From assembly GCA_009377475.1 (NCBI GenBank), contig WHTY01000041.1, forward strand, positions 1-38,437: DNA of 38,437 nucleotides, given 5' to 3'. The number at the start of each line of letters is the position of its first letter. Position 1 is the first letter of the stretch. Below the pieces are notes generated by a model. That model made no database searches, was not told the DNA's origin, and worked only from the letters and a program-made list of their open reading frames with translations. Below are positions 1 through 7,630 of this stretch, piece by piece. The position numbers and the translations under genes were made by a program. The DNA is from Actinophytocola sp. (GTDB taxonomy: Bacteria > Actinomycetota > Actinomycetes > Mycobacteriales > Pseudonocardiaceae).

Positions 1-125
1 ACCCGCCGCAGCCGCCTGACCTGCCCACCCGCCCAACGGGCACGACCGGAAACCATGAAGTGGACACGCTGGATGCGAGGCCAGCAGGTACCACGCGCCC
101 TCTTCACGACAAACCCACACGAAGA

Positions 126-266
126 TCAACAGCGAGCCAGGAGTTGATCACGACCGAATTGGTCGGTGGATCCAGGCTCAGCGGCTTGCGCGGCTCCCAC
201 CGTCAGCGGCCCGACGCCGCCCAACACGAATGCGACCAGCACCGCACCGAGATATCGCTTCACCAT
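126..266 (-). CDS. Candidate 46-residue secreted peptide, or the 5' remnant of a secreted-protein gene
   Basis: The 46-codon frame starts at ATG 266 and is preceded by a GAAGGGA Shine-Dalgarno-like sequence at proper spacing. The N-terminus has a short basic n-region (MVKRY), a hydrophobic core (LGAVLVAFVLGGVGPLTVG) and a plausible signal-peptidase site AAQA|AE, which would leave a mature peptide of about 18 residues ending in a single Cys. It is divergent from the endonuclease IV gene, and the two share the 149 bp between them. I do not recognise a family. It is either a real small secreted peptide or the start of a larger secreted protein truncated at TGA 126-128; another frame stays open from there to the left edge of the window, so a frameshift cannot be excluded. 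The start and signal peptide are seen in the sequence; secretion is inferred. Confidence 0.45.
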   Translation of the reverse strand: MVKRYLGAVLVAFVLGGVGPLTVGAAQAAEPGSTDQFGRDQLLARC

Positions 267-403
267 GGTGTCCCTTCACGAACGATCGACACCCCGCGAC
301 CTGGTTGGCGCTCCTCCGGGTTGGAAACCTAACCGGAACGGGTGCATATCGCGAAGCCCAGCGGCTCGGATTCACTCTCCAGAGCGTTGAGGGTCGGTTC
401 GGA

Positions 404-409
404 TAGGCT
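404..409 (+). promoter_or_regulatory. Candidate -10 box of a leaderless promoter for nfo
   Basis: TAGGCT (TANNNT class) lies exactly 6 nt before the ATG at 416. No Shine-Dalgarno sequence precedes that ATG, so transcription would start at or next to the start codon. The same geometry is seen before purD and purB in this window. Confidence 0.5.
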
Positions 410-415
410 CACGCC

Positions 416-1180
416 ATGCTTATTGGCGCGCACGTCCGTGACGACGATCCGATCGCGGCAGCCCGCGAGCGCGAAGCCGAGGTCGTCCAGTTCTTTCTCG
501 CTGATCCCCAGGGTTGGAAGGCCCCGAAACCGCACCCTCGCACGGATGAGACCACCGCGTCCGACGTCGAGGTGTTCATCCACTCGCCGTATTTGGCGAA
601 CGTGGCGTCGTTGAACAACCGCATTCGGATTCCGTCCCGCAAGATCGTCTCGCAGCACGCGAAGGCCGCCGCCGAGGTTGGCGCGCGCGGGCTGATCGTG
701 CACGGCGGTCACGTGCGCAAGGGCGAGGACGCCGCAGCGGGCATCGAGAACTGGCGCAAGCTGTTCGAGCGCTCCAGCTTCGACGTGCCGATCTTGATCG
801 AGAACACGGCGGGCGGCGACAACGCAATGGCGCGCGACCTGGACATGCTCGCCCGACTGTGGGACGCGGTCGGCGAGTTCGACCCCGGGTTCTGCCTCGA
901 CACGTGCCACGCCTACGCGGCTGGCTGGGAGCTGGACGGCGTCGTCGACAAGGTCAAGGCCATCACCGGCCGGATCGACCTCGTGCACCTGAACAACTCG
1001 CGCGACGAGTTCGGCTCCAACCGTGACCGGCACGCCAACGTCGTCGGCGGCCACGGCACCATCGACGCGCAGGTGCTCGCGGACGTCGCGGGGTCGGCAG
1101 GCGCGCCCGTGATCGTGGAGACGCCCGCCGACGGCCAGGCGGACGACATCGCCTACCTCCGCAAGACGATCTCCCGCTGA
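416..1180 (+). CDS. nfo: Endonuclease IV (AP endonuclease family 2, deoxyribonuclease IV)
   Basis: This 254-residue protein hydrolyses the phosphodiester bond 5' of abasic sites in base-excision repair, using a three-zinc centre in a TIM barrel. The zinc-ligand motifs of the family appear in order: HSPY near residue 57, HGGH near 97, LIENTAGG (Glu) near 136, CLDTCHAYAAG (Asp and His) near 162, VHLNNSRDEFGSNRDRHANV (His, Asp, His) near 193, GGHG, and VIVETPA (Glu) near 234. The length is slightly shorter than the E. coli enzyme (about 285). The start at 416 is supported by a -10 box 6 nt upstream and by the early barrel strand LIGAHV. The gene stands alone and is followed within 8 nt by a tandem-repeat array. 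Confidence 0.93.
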   Translation: MLIGAHVRDDDPIAAAREREAEVVQFFLADPQGWKAPKPHPRTDETTASDVEVFIHSPYLANVASLNNRIRIPSRKIVSQHAKAAAEVGARGLIVHGGHVRKGEDAAAGIENWRKLFERSSFDVPILIENTAGGDNAMARDLDMLARLWDAVGEFDPGFCLDTCHAYAAGWELDGVVDKVKAITGRIDLVHLNNSRDEFGSNRDRHANVVGGHGTIDAQVLADVAGSAGAPVIVETPADGQADDIAYLRKTISR

Positions 1181-1188
1181 CCCACGCT

Positions 1189-1335
1189 GTGTCCGACGCT
1201 CCCGACGCCGTGTCCGACGCTCCCGACGCTGTGTCCGACACTCAGGACGCCGTGTCCGACACTCAGGACGCCGTGTCCGACACTCAGGACGCCGTGTCCG
1301 ACGCTCCCGACGCTGTGTCGTGCATTCCTGACGGC
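1189..1335 (+). repeat. 21-bp tandem array, family 1, directly after nfo
   Basis: GTGTCCGAC-type cores start at 1189, 1210, 1231, 1252, 1273, 1294 and 1315: seven units with an exact 21-bp step, plus a decayed eighth near 1336. The units alternate two variants, GACGCTCCCGACGC and GACACTCAGGACGC. The first unit begins 8 nt after the nfo stop codon. There are no unique spacers, so this is not CRISPR. Confidence 0.9.
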
Positions 1336-1444
1336 TTATGCGACGCCCGGAGGGTTCTCGACGCAACGTCGTGCCATGTCGTTCCATGTCGTTCCATCAG
1401 TCTGGTGGCGAACCGGGCATGGGCACTCTCTTTCGCGCAGACCG

Positions 1445-1456
1445 ATACGATCGTAT
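1445..1456. promoter_or_regulatory. 12-bp perfect palindrome, operator-like
   Basis: ATACGATCGTAT is a perfect palindrome, and a related half GTATCG lies about 20 bp downstream (1473-1478). The spacing and AT-rich arms resemble TetR-type operators, but no gene starts nearby on either strand. It may be the relic of a lost promoter. Function is inferred only. Confidence 0.3.
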
Positions 1457-1540
1457 TGCGGGCGATGCAGCTGTATCGGATTCTGCGCAAGACGCCACCG
1501 TCACCACGGCGTGGGGCGGCGTGAGGCCGTGACTGCCTGA

Positions 1541-1618
1541 CTTCGCCGGGGATATTGCGCGATCCGCACGTGGTTCGTGGCTTGATGCCCGATTCTCGGA
1601 GCAATTTGCCTGGCGAAG
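1541..1618 (-). repeat. 78-bp hairpin element, copy A
   Basis: Read on the minus strand the element opens with CTTCGCCAGGCAAATTGC and closes with GCAATATCCCCGGCGAAG. The arms can pair over a 10-bp outer stem (one A-C mismatch), a 3x3 internal loop and a 5-bp inner stem, around a 42-bp core. Copy B at 26863-26940 has the same length, an identical opening arm and a closing arm with one difference, while the core is strongly diverged apart from a CCGA..CGG mini-hairpin. No coding capacity. Confidence 0.85.
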
Positions 1619-1640
1619 CGAGAGCGACGGCGGGAGTGCC

Positions 1641-1709
1641 GGACACGCCGGCGAGAACGTCGGACACGACGGCGTGAGTGCCGGACACGACGCCGGGAAC
1701 GGGGGACAC
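1641..1709 (-). repeat. 21-bp tandem array, family 1, directly after the glycosyltransferase gene
   Basis: GGACAC cores (GTGTCC on the minus strand) lie at 1641, 1662, 1683 and 1704, again with an exact 21-bp step. Read on the minus strand, the first unit begins 2 nt after the stop codon of the glycosyltransferase gene. The sequence is a divergent version of the array at 1189, in opposite orientation, so each array follows its own gene. Confidence 0.85.
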
Positions 1710-1711
1710 GA

Positions 1712-3469
1712 CTACCCGGGCGCGCCAGGCCCGCTGCCGGTGCCCGCGCCTACTGGCGTCCGTTCCGCGCCCGACCGGCCTAACCGCAGCGTGACGACGT
1801 CGCGGGCGCGGTCAAGCACCCCGCCCGCCGGGTCGTCCTCCCCACCTGCCCGCATCGGGTCCGTGCTCGGCCGGTAGATCTCGTACACGATCAGCGCGCA
1901 CAGCCCGATCACCGCGAGGTCGCGCAGCACGACGGCGCCGAGGAACCACTCCTCCGGCAGGCCCTTGTTGTCCACACCGAGGTAGAAGTACATCCGAGGC
2001 ACCCACACCATGGCGTCGACGGCCATCCAGCCGAACAACAGCCGCCAGTGCCCGATCGCCAGCACCGCGAGCGGCACCAGCCACAGCGAGAACTGCGGGC
2101 TCCACACCTTGTTCGTCAGCAGGAACGCCGCCACGACCAGGAACGCCACCTGGGCCAGTCGGGGCCGCACCGGCGCGGACAACGTCACCGCCGCGATCGC
2201 GGCGCAGCACAGCAAGAACAGTACGGCGGAGACGGTGTTCAACATCGTCGGCGTCTGGCCCGGCGCGAGCGGCCCGTCGAAGCCCTGCCATTCGGTGAAC
2301 ACTCGGACGACGTTGTAGAGCGAGTCGGGATCCATGCCCCGCTCCTGGTTGAGCCGGATGAACTCGTACCAGCCGTCGGGATAGCGCAGCGCCAGCGGCA
2401 GGTTCAGCGCGACGACGGTGCCGATCGCGGCGACCGCCGATCCCGTCCACGCACGCAGCTTGCCCGCGCGCAGGCACAGCACGAACAACGGCCCCAGCAG
2501 GAACAACGGGTACAGCTTCAACGCCGCCCCGACGCCGAGCAGCACCCCTGCGAAGCCCCATCGTCGTCGGGACCACGCCAGGATGGCGCCCGCGCCGAAC
2601 GCCGTGGCGAGGGTGTCGAAGTTGGTGAAGGCGTGCACGACCGCCAGCGGTGACAACGCGACGAGGGCCGCGTCCCACGGCCTGCGGCGGGATGTGCGGG
2701 CAACGGACCACACCGTCGCCAGCCACGCGAACGCCAGGAACAGCGCGGCGAGGTTGAAGTAGATCGCGACCGAGATCCCGCCAGGCAAGATGCCAGCGCG
2801 CACGCCGTCCTCCCACGCGTGCGTCGCCGTGGCCATCGCCCACTGGAATAGCCCGGTCAGCACCGGGTACTCCATGTACCGGACCTGGTCCCCCTTGGCG
2901 AGGTCGAGCACGTGGCCGCTCGCGAACCGCAGTTTGCCGTCCTCGATGGCGAACTGGTTCTGCGGCGTCAGCTCGTATCGCGACCCGGTGGCGTCGACGG
3001 CGGTGACGTCGTTGGCGACCCGGTAGCCCTCGCCGTAGCCGTAGATCGTGACGCTGGTCCTGCCGCCGTCGCCGTTGCTCAGCTCCAGCCAGCCGTCGCG
3101 GTACGGGAAGAACCGCTCCTTGTCCAGGCGCTCCGCACCGTACAGCGGCACGATGTCGGAGTAGCACATCGCGACGTACTGCCGGTTCGAGCTCCAGTCG
3201 AGGCTCGCGGAGCCGTCCTCGCTGACGGTCTGCTGGACGCAGGCCGCCTTGCCGAACCACGCGAACGTCAGCGTGACGATCGCGAGCAGCAGCACGACGC
3301 GCAGCGGCGTCCAGAACCAGTGCCGCCCCACAAGGGCGTGCGCGCCGAGCGGACCGCCGACCGGTTTGCTCGCCGCGGCGGCGAGCGGCTCGGTCCACGT
3401 CGGGATCACCCGGTCGGCCTCGCTCCGGGTGTGTTCGCCGAGCCAGGGGCGCGCTGAAGGGGAGGGCAC
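1712..3469 (-). CDS. Polytopic membrane glycosyltransferase (GT87/DUF2029-like), Rv0051-type
   Basis: A 585-residue membrane protein with about ten hydrophobic segments. A conserved N-terminal motif TPLRVVLLLAIVTL leads into a first membrane helix, then a large extracytoplasmic loop containing CYSDIVPLYGAERL and the segment VRYMEYPVLTG, then alternating helices with TNFDTLATAFGAG, LYPLFLLGPL and NKVWSPQFSLWLVPLAVL. These stretches match what I recall of M. tuberculosis Rv0051, which likewise follows ponA1. Family members are thought to use polyprenyl-phosphate sugar donors and build cell-envelope glycans; the donor and acceptor here are unknown. The cytoplasmic tail is polar. The GTG start at 3469 precedes a conserved N-terminus. 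The gene lies downstream of the ponA-type gene, separated by a strong hairpin at 3488-3537, so cotranscription may be only partial. Confidence 0.8.
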   Translation of the reverse strand: MPSPSARPWLGEHTRSEADRVIPTWTEPLAAAASKPVGGPLGAHALVGRHWFWTPLRVVLLLAIVTLTFAWFGKAACVQQTVSEDGSASLDWSSNRQYVAMCYSDIVPLYGAERLDKERFFPYRDGWLELSNGDGGRTSVTIYGYGEGYRVANDVTAVDATGSRYELTPQNQFAIEDGKLRFASGHVLDLAKGDQVRYMEYPVLTGLFQWAMATATHAWEDGVRAGILPGGISVAIYFNLAALFLAFAWLATVWSVARTSRRRPWDAALVALSPLAVVHAFTNFDTLATAFGAGAILAWSRRRWGFAGVLLGVGAALKLYPLFLLGPLFVLCLRAGKLRAWTGSAVAAIGTVVALNLPLALRYPDGWYEFIRLNQERGMDPDSLYNVVRVFTEWQGFDGPLAPGQTPTMLNTVSAVLFLLCCAAIAAVTLSAPVRPRLAQVAFLVVAAFLLTNKVWSPQFSLWLVPLAVLAIGHWRLLFGWMAVDAMVWVPRMYFYLGVDNKGLPEEWFLGAVVLRDLAVIGLCALIVYEIYRPSTDPMRAGGEDDPAGGVLDRARDVVTLRLGRSGAERTPVGAGTGSGPGAPG

Positions 3470-3487
3470 GCCAGGACGTTACCGCGC

Positions 3488-3537
3488 GACGGCCCCGGAC
3501 CGGACACGTACCGGACACGTACCGGTTCGGGGCCGTC
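3488..3537 (-). terminator. Hairpin between the penicillin-binding protein and glycosyltransferase genes
   Basis: GACGGCCCCG (3488-3497) and CGGGGCCGTC (3528-3537) form a perfect 10-bp stem around a 30-nt loop that contains two and a half copies of CCGGACACGTA. There is no U-tract, which is usual for actinobacterial hairpin terminators. It lies 13 nt after the ponA-type stop codon and could act as a terminator or an attenuator for the downstream gene. Confidence 0.65.
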
Positions 3538-3549
3538 AGCGACCTGACG

Positions 3550-6288
3550 TCAGCCGCCTTCCTCCGTCGTCTCCTCGGTCGTCTGCTCCTCCTCCGTCGG
3601 CCCGCCGTTGCCGTTACCGGGGAAGATGCTGTCGCCGTCGTCCTCTGTGGTGGTCGGCGCGGTCGTCGTGGTCTCCTCCGGCCTGCCGGGCGGGGTCGGA
3701 TGCGGCTTCGTTGACTCCTCCGGCTCCTCGGTCGGCGTCTCCGTCGGCTCCGGCTCCGGCTCAGGCGGCGGCGGTGGCGGCTCGCCCATCAGCTCGACCT
3801 CGGGGAACGGCTGCTGCGGCAGTCCCTCGTGGTACAGGTTCATGAACCGCTGCCAGATCGGGCCCGGCAGCGAGGACCCGTAGATCGGGGAGCCGTTGGC
3901 GTCCCTGATCGGCGAGAGCGCCTCGTCGCCGACCCACGCGGCCGCCGCGATCTGCCGCGAGTAACCGACCATCCACGCCTGCGAGTTGTCGCCGGGGTGG
4001 CCCGGCGCCTCGTGCGTACCGGTCTTGCCAGCGCAGTCACGCCCGTCTGCGCAGCGCAGCGAGGAGTGCTCAAGCACCGGCTCGAGCGTCATGGTGACGT
4101 TGCCCGCGATCTGCTTGCTCTTCTCCCTGTCAGGGGAGAACGCCGATCTGCCCTCGCGGTCTGCTTGGTAGATGACGTCGCCGTCCGGCGTGGTGATCTT
4201 GCTGACCAGGTGCGAGCCCCGCTGCACGCCGTCCGCGGCGAGCGTCGCGTACGCGGCCGCCATGTCCTGCGGGGTGATCTTGTTGTCACCACCGCCGATG
4301 GCGATGTTGGTGTCGAGGTCGCTGACGGACGACTGGTCGCTGATCCCGGCTTCTTGCACCGCCTTGGCGACAGCGCGCGGGCCGACGTCCTTGGCCACCA
4401 TGTCGTAGAACACGGTGTTGACGGAGCGCTTCATCGCTTCCATCACGGTGCAGTCCGGGCACTGGTCGTCGCCGGCGTTCTTGACGACGACGTCGCCGAA
4501 CTTACGCGGCGACGTGCCGTCGTATGTCGCGTACGGCCCCTTCTCGCCCTTCTTGAGCAGCGCGAGGAAGTCGAACGCCTTCATGGTCGAGCCGGGGTTG
4601 CGGCCCTTGTTCCCCCAGTTGACGTAGTCGGTCTGGTCGTACGGGCCGCCGTAGTAGGCCATGACCCCGCCCGACGAGGGATCGACCGCGACGAACGCCT
4701 CGTGCAGCTTCTTCGGCTGGCCCTTCATGACCTCGCGCACCGCCTGCTCGGCGAAGCGCTGCGCCCGCTTGTCGATGGTGGTGTGGATCGTGTAGCCAGC
4801 CGTGCGGACCTGCTCCTCCGAGTAGCCGAGCGACGCCAGCTCGTTACCGATCGCGGCCTTGAGGTGACGTCGTGAGCCGTCGAAGCCCGGCGAGTCGGTC
4901 TTGTTCTCGTTGACCGGCTTCGGGAACTTCGCCGACGCCCGCTCGGACGCCGGCAGCCACTTGTTCTCGACCATTTGGTCCATCACGTAGCTCCAGCGGC
5001 CCTCGGCGTACTCCAGGGAGTCGCCCCTGCTCGGCGCCTGGATGATGCCTGCGAGGTACGCGGCCTCCGCCGAGGTCAGCTTCTCGGTGTCCTTGCCGAA
5101 GTACGCCTGCGACGCGGCCTGGATGCCGTACGCGCCCCTGCCGAAGTAGATCGTGTTCAGGTAGGCGGTGATGATCTCCGTCTTGCTGAGCTGATTGCTC
5201 ATCTTGAACGCCTTGACGATCTCGGTCGCCTTGCGCTCGATGGAGTAGTCGTCGTTCTCGGTTGCGGTCTTGACGTACTGCTGGGTGATCGTCGAGCCAC
5301 CACCGACACCGCCGGTGAGCTGGCTCTTCGCGGCGCGCAGGATGCCAATGATGTCGAAACCGGCGTTGGTCTCGAACGTCGCGTCCTCCGCGGCGTAGAC
5401 GGCGTACTTGACCCTGTCCGGGATCTGGTCCGCCTCGAGCAGGACGCGGTTGCCGTCCGTGATGTCCTTGGCCATCACGCCGCCGTCGCGGTACATGTAC
5501 GAGACGGTCTTGTTCTGCTGCGATGCGATCTCGTACGGCGACGGTACGTCGAGCACGAAGTACAGCACGGTGAAGATCGCGATCGGGATCAGCACGAACG
5601 CTGTCACCCCCGCGTAACCGATGCGGCGGATGAGGCGCCACCGCTTCTGCTTCGCGGTGAGGCCGTCGTCGTCCAGGTCGCCCGGCAGGTCAGGGTCCTG
5701 CTCGTAGTTGGCGACGAACGTGGTCATCTGCTCGTCGGGGGGTGGCTCGTGCCACATCGGGTCGCCCGCTGGGCGGTGCGTCAGCAGCTCCGGCTCTGGC
5801 GGCTCCATGTCGGAGTTCCCGCTGAGCGGGGCGAACATCTCCGTGGCGTAGACGTCGTCCGGCTGGCCCTGGTGCCGGTGCTGGGGCGGTCCCGGCGGTT
5901 GTCCCGGGTGCCCTGGCGGCATTCCGCCCGGCGGCGGTCCTGGCTGGCGGCCTGCGGGCGCGCCGCCCGGGCCTCCGGGCCCTCCTGGCGCCGGGCCACC
6001 GGCGGGTGGCGGCGTCCTGCGGGGGCGGGCGCGGCCGTCCGGCGGCGCGCCAGCCGGTCGTCCCTGCGGCTGCCGTGGGTCGCGCGCGGGAGGGCCCTGC
6101 CGGGGCGGACGTTGCGGATGCTCGCCTGGCCCCTGCTGCGGCGCCCGGCGTCTACCCTGCTCAGCGCCGGTAGGCCAGCGCGGGTCGTCGCCGGGCCTAC
6201 GCGGACTCTGGCCCTGGTCCTGGTCGCTGCCAGGCCAGTTCGCGTCACCGTCCATGAATCGCCGTCCTGAGCTGCCGTCGTCTGTCAC
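3550..6288 (-). CDS. ponA: Bifunctional class A penicillin-binding protein (transglycosylase/transpeptidase), PonA1 type
   Basis: The 912-residue protein polymerises lipid II and crosslinks peptidoglycan at the outer face of the membrane. A Pro/Gly-rich cytoplasmic segment (1-215) precedes one membrane helix (about 224-247). The GT51 domain has the catalytic AAEDATF motif (Glu301) and GGSTITQQYVK (330-340). The transpeptidase domain has the full active-site triad: S567-T-M-K570, S622-V-N624 and K755-T-G757. The C-terminus ends in a Pro/Glu/Thr-rich tail. An ATG at 6255 is an alternative to the GTG at 6288. Gene order with a DUF5318 gene before it and the glycosyltransferase after it matches M. 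tuberculosis Rv0049-Rv0051, so I assign it to the PonA1 group. The very long Pro-rich N-terminus is typical of actinobacterial members that bind division or elongation partners. Confidence 0.94.
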   Translation of the reverse strand: MTDDGSSGRRFMDGDANWPGSDQDQGQSPRRPGDDPRWPTGAEQGRRRAPQQGPGEHPQRPPRQGPPARDPRQPQGRPAGAPPDGRARPRRTPPPAGGPAPGGPGGPGGAPAGRQPGPPPGGMPPGHPGQPPGPPQHRHQGQPDDVYATEMFAPLSGNSDMEPPEPELLTHRPAGDPMWHEPPPDEQMTTFVANYEQDPDLPGDLDDDGLTAKQKRWRLIRRIGYAGVTAFVLIPIAIFTVLYFVLDVPSPYEIASQQNKTVSYMYRDGGVMAKDITDGNRVLLEADQIPDRVKYAVYAAEDATFETNAGFDIIGILRAAKSQLTGGVGGGSTITQQYVKTATENDDYSIERKATEIVKAFKMSNQLSKTEIITAYLNTIYFGRGAYGIQAASQAYFGKDTEKLTSAEAAYLAGIIQAPSRGDSLEYAEGRWSYVMDQMVENKWLPASERASAKFPKPVNENKTDSPGFDGSRRHLKAAIGNELASLGYSEEQVRTAGYTIHTTIDKRAQRFAEQAVREVMKGQPKKLHEAFVAVDPSSGGVMAYYGGPYDQTDYVNWGNKGRNPGSTMKAFDFLALLKKGEKGPYATYDGTSPRKFGDVVVKNAGDDQCPDCTVMEAMKRSVNTVFYDMVAKDVGPRAVAKAVQEAGISDQSSVSDLDTNIAIGGGDNKITPQDMAAAYATLAADGVQRGSHLVSKITTPDGDVIYQADREGRSAFSPDREKSKQIAGNVTMTLEPVLEHSSLRCADGRDCAGKTGTHEAPGHPGDNSQAWMVGYSRQIAAAAWVGDEALSPIRDANGSPIYGSSLPGPIWQRFMNLYHEGLPQQPFPEVELMGEPPPPPPEPEPEPTETPTEEPEESTKPHPTPPGRPEETTTTAPTTTEDDGDSIFPGNGNGGPTEEEQTTEETTEEGG

Positions 6289-6395
6289 GAATCAGTCTCC
6301 AGGGTGAACATTGTCAGCACACCGCGCCCCCCACGGCGGCACGGGGGGAGCCGAAACGTGACGTCAATGCCGGTCATGGGCCGGTCATGGGCCCG

Positions 6396-6809
6396 TCACG
6401 GGGTGGCGGACTTTCGGGGTCGGGTGCGAGGCGCGCGCGTTCCTGGCTCGCCGGTGCCGACAACGTAGGACAGCGCGAGATGGTTCCAGCGGCAGGCGAG
6501 GCACACCTCGACGACGTAGACGGTGAACTCGGCGAACAGCTCCGCCATCCGTTCCAGCTCGTCCGGCTTCCGCGCTGAGCCGGACGCCTGCATGAGCTCG
6601 TCACCGAAGACCCACGCGACAAGGGCCATCCGCTGCTTGGCGCACACCGGACACGCGTGCTCGATGGACTCGCCGTGGTGGCGCGCGGCCTGGGTGAGGT
6701 ACGGGTTCGCGTCGCAGATGTCGTCGGTGGCGACGTGCCCTGCGCGCCACCGCGCAAGCAACGCCCTGCGGCGCAGGGCGTAGTCGACGATCTGCCGCTG
6801 GTTTCGCAC
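6396..6809 (-). CDS. DUF5318 family protein (Rv0049 type)
   Basis: This 137-residue soluble protein begins QRQIVDYALRRRALL, has a zinc-binding-like pair CPVC (near 54-57) and a later single-Cys CRW motif, and contains VEVCLACRWNHL, the family hallmark. The C-terminus is basic. The start is GTG 6809. M. tuberculosis Rv0049, also just upstream of ponA1, is the recalled counterpart; its biochemical role is not established. The paired cysteines suggest a small metal site (inference). The next gene, ponA, starts 107 bp downstream of its stop. Confidence 0.8.
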   Translation of the reverse strand: MRNQRQIVDYALRRRALLARWRAGHVATDDICDANPYLTQAARHHGESIEHACPVCAKQRMALVAWVFGDELMQASGSARKPDELERMAELFAEFTVYVVEVCLACRWNHLALSYVVGTGEPGTRAPRTRPRKSATP

Positions 6810-6870
6810 GAGAACAGCCTACGTGCCTACGGCCGGTTCTCCACAGGTTCGGAGCGCGGATCGGCATGTA

Positions 6871-6897
6871 GTGAACAACGCCGAAAGCGGTGTTCAC
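6871..6897. promoter_or_regulatory. Inverted repeat in the divergent promoter region before the PadR gene
   Basis: GTGAACAACGC and GCGGTGTTCAC are inverted copies (10 of 11 positions) separated by 5 nt. The site lies between the divergent DUF5318 and PadR starts. It may be an operator for either promoter, but which protein would bind is unknown. Confidence 0.4.
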
Positions 6898-6930
6898 CAC
6901 ATCGCGTCCTCGATCCTGCTGCGTCCGATG

Positions 6931-6943
6931 TATCGGCGCGATA
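6931..6943. promoter_or_regulatory. Candidate PadR operator with overlapping -10 box
   Basis: TATCGGCGCGATA is a perfect 13-bp interrupted palindrome. It merges with TATAGT (6942-6947), a plausible -10 element for the padR-ino1 transcript. PadR proteins commonly repress their own promoter through such a dyad, so autoregulation is likely (inference). Confidence 0.45.
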
Positions 6944-7016
6944 TAGTGGCTCGGTAGATTGCACCGATGGAACGGACGGCTGTCACCGGTGTTCGAGCAG
7001 GCGAAGGAGGTGCCTG

Positions 7017-7571
7017 ATGTTGGAGTTCGCGATCCTCGGACTGCTGCACGAGGCGCCCATGCACGGCTATGAGCTGCGCAAACGCCTACATGACACGTTG
7101 GGGATGTTCCGGACGTTCTCCTACGGCTCGGTGTATCCGACTCTCCGCAGGCTGCAGCGCGCCGGTCTGATCGCGGAGGAGCCGGGTGCGGCGACCGACC
7201 ACGAGAACCGGGCCTGGGGCCGGAAGGCGCGGCGGGTGTACAAGCTCACCGCGGAAGGCAAGGAGCGGTTCGGCGAGCTACTCGGCGACGCCGGTCCACA
7301 GACATGGGACGACGAAGGCTTCGGCGTCCACCTCGCGTTCTTCTCCCGCACCCCTGCCGACGTCAGGATGCGCATCCTCGAAGGACGTCGCAGGCGGGTC
7401 GAGGAGCGGCGCGAGGGCTTGCGGGCTGCGCTGGCACGCGCCGAGGAAAGGATCGACCGCTACACCAGGGAATTGCACCGGCTGGGGCTGGAAAGCAGCG
7501 AACGAGAAGTGCGCTGGCTCAACGAGCTCATCGCACACGAGCAAGCGGAACAGCGCGGCCAGCACGGCTGA
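7017..7571 (+). CDS. PadR family transcriptional regulator, upstream of ino1
   Basis: 184 residues. The N-terminal winged helix reads [23 protein letters not shown]..., the diagnostic PadR start, followed by [13 protein letters not shown] (recognition region and wing) and a basic segment KARRVYKLT. The C-terminal half is a coiled-coil dimerisation domain (about residues 115-180, rich in Arg/Glu). The start at 7017 has a GAAGGAGG ribosome-binding site at 7003-7010. It lies 59 bp upstream of the inositol phosphate synthase gene in the same direction, as Rv0047c does beside Rv0046c in M. tuberculosis. It probably controls its own transcript and possibly ino1; the ligand is unknown. Confidence 0.88.
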   Translation: MLEFAILGLLHEAPMHGYELRKRLHDTLGMFRTFSYGSVYPTLRRLQRAGLIAEEPGAATDHENRAWGRKARRVYKLTAEGKERFGELLGDAGPQTWDDEGFGVHLAFFSRTPADVRMRILEGRRRRVEERREGLRAALARAEERIDRYTRELHRLGLESSEREVRWLNELIAHEQAEQRGQHG

Positions 7572-7630
7572 CTCGCTCCGCTGACAAGCACGACACGACA
7601 CATCACACACCTAGTGAAGGAGAAACCGGC

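Larger units (their letters stand above)
1181..1711. other. 531-bp convergent intergenic region packed with repeats
   Basis: This is the longest gene-free stretch. From left to right it holds a 21-bp tandem array in the orientation of nfo, about 200 bp of unique sequence with a 12-bp palindrome, one copy of a 78-bp hairpin element, and a second 21-bp array in the orientation of the minus-strand glycosyltransferase. The open frames across it are heptapeptide repeats caused by the array, and I do not call them genes. Confidence 0.8.

Noticed and set aside
1189..1524. Plus-strand frame of 111 residues starting with heptapeptide repeats (SDAPDAV)
   Set aside because: It is the translation of the 21-bp array plus unique intergenic DNA; no ribosome-binding site of quality and no domain.
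1541..1618. Reading the 78-bp element as a rho-independent terminator
   Set aside because: It has a 42-bp core inside the stem and no U-tract, and copy B lies between two plus-strand genes well away from their ends; a dispersed element explains both copies better.
4975..6270. Plus-strand open frame of 431 codons over the penicillin-binding protein gene
   Set aside because: Antisense to ponA with complete active-site motifs; no family features.
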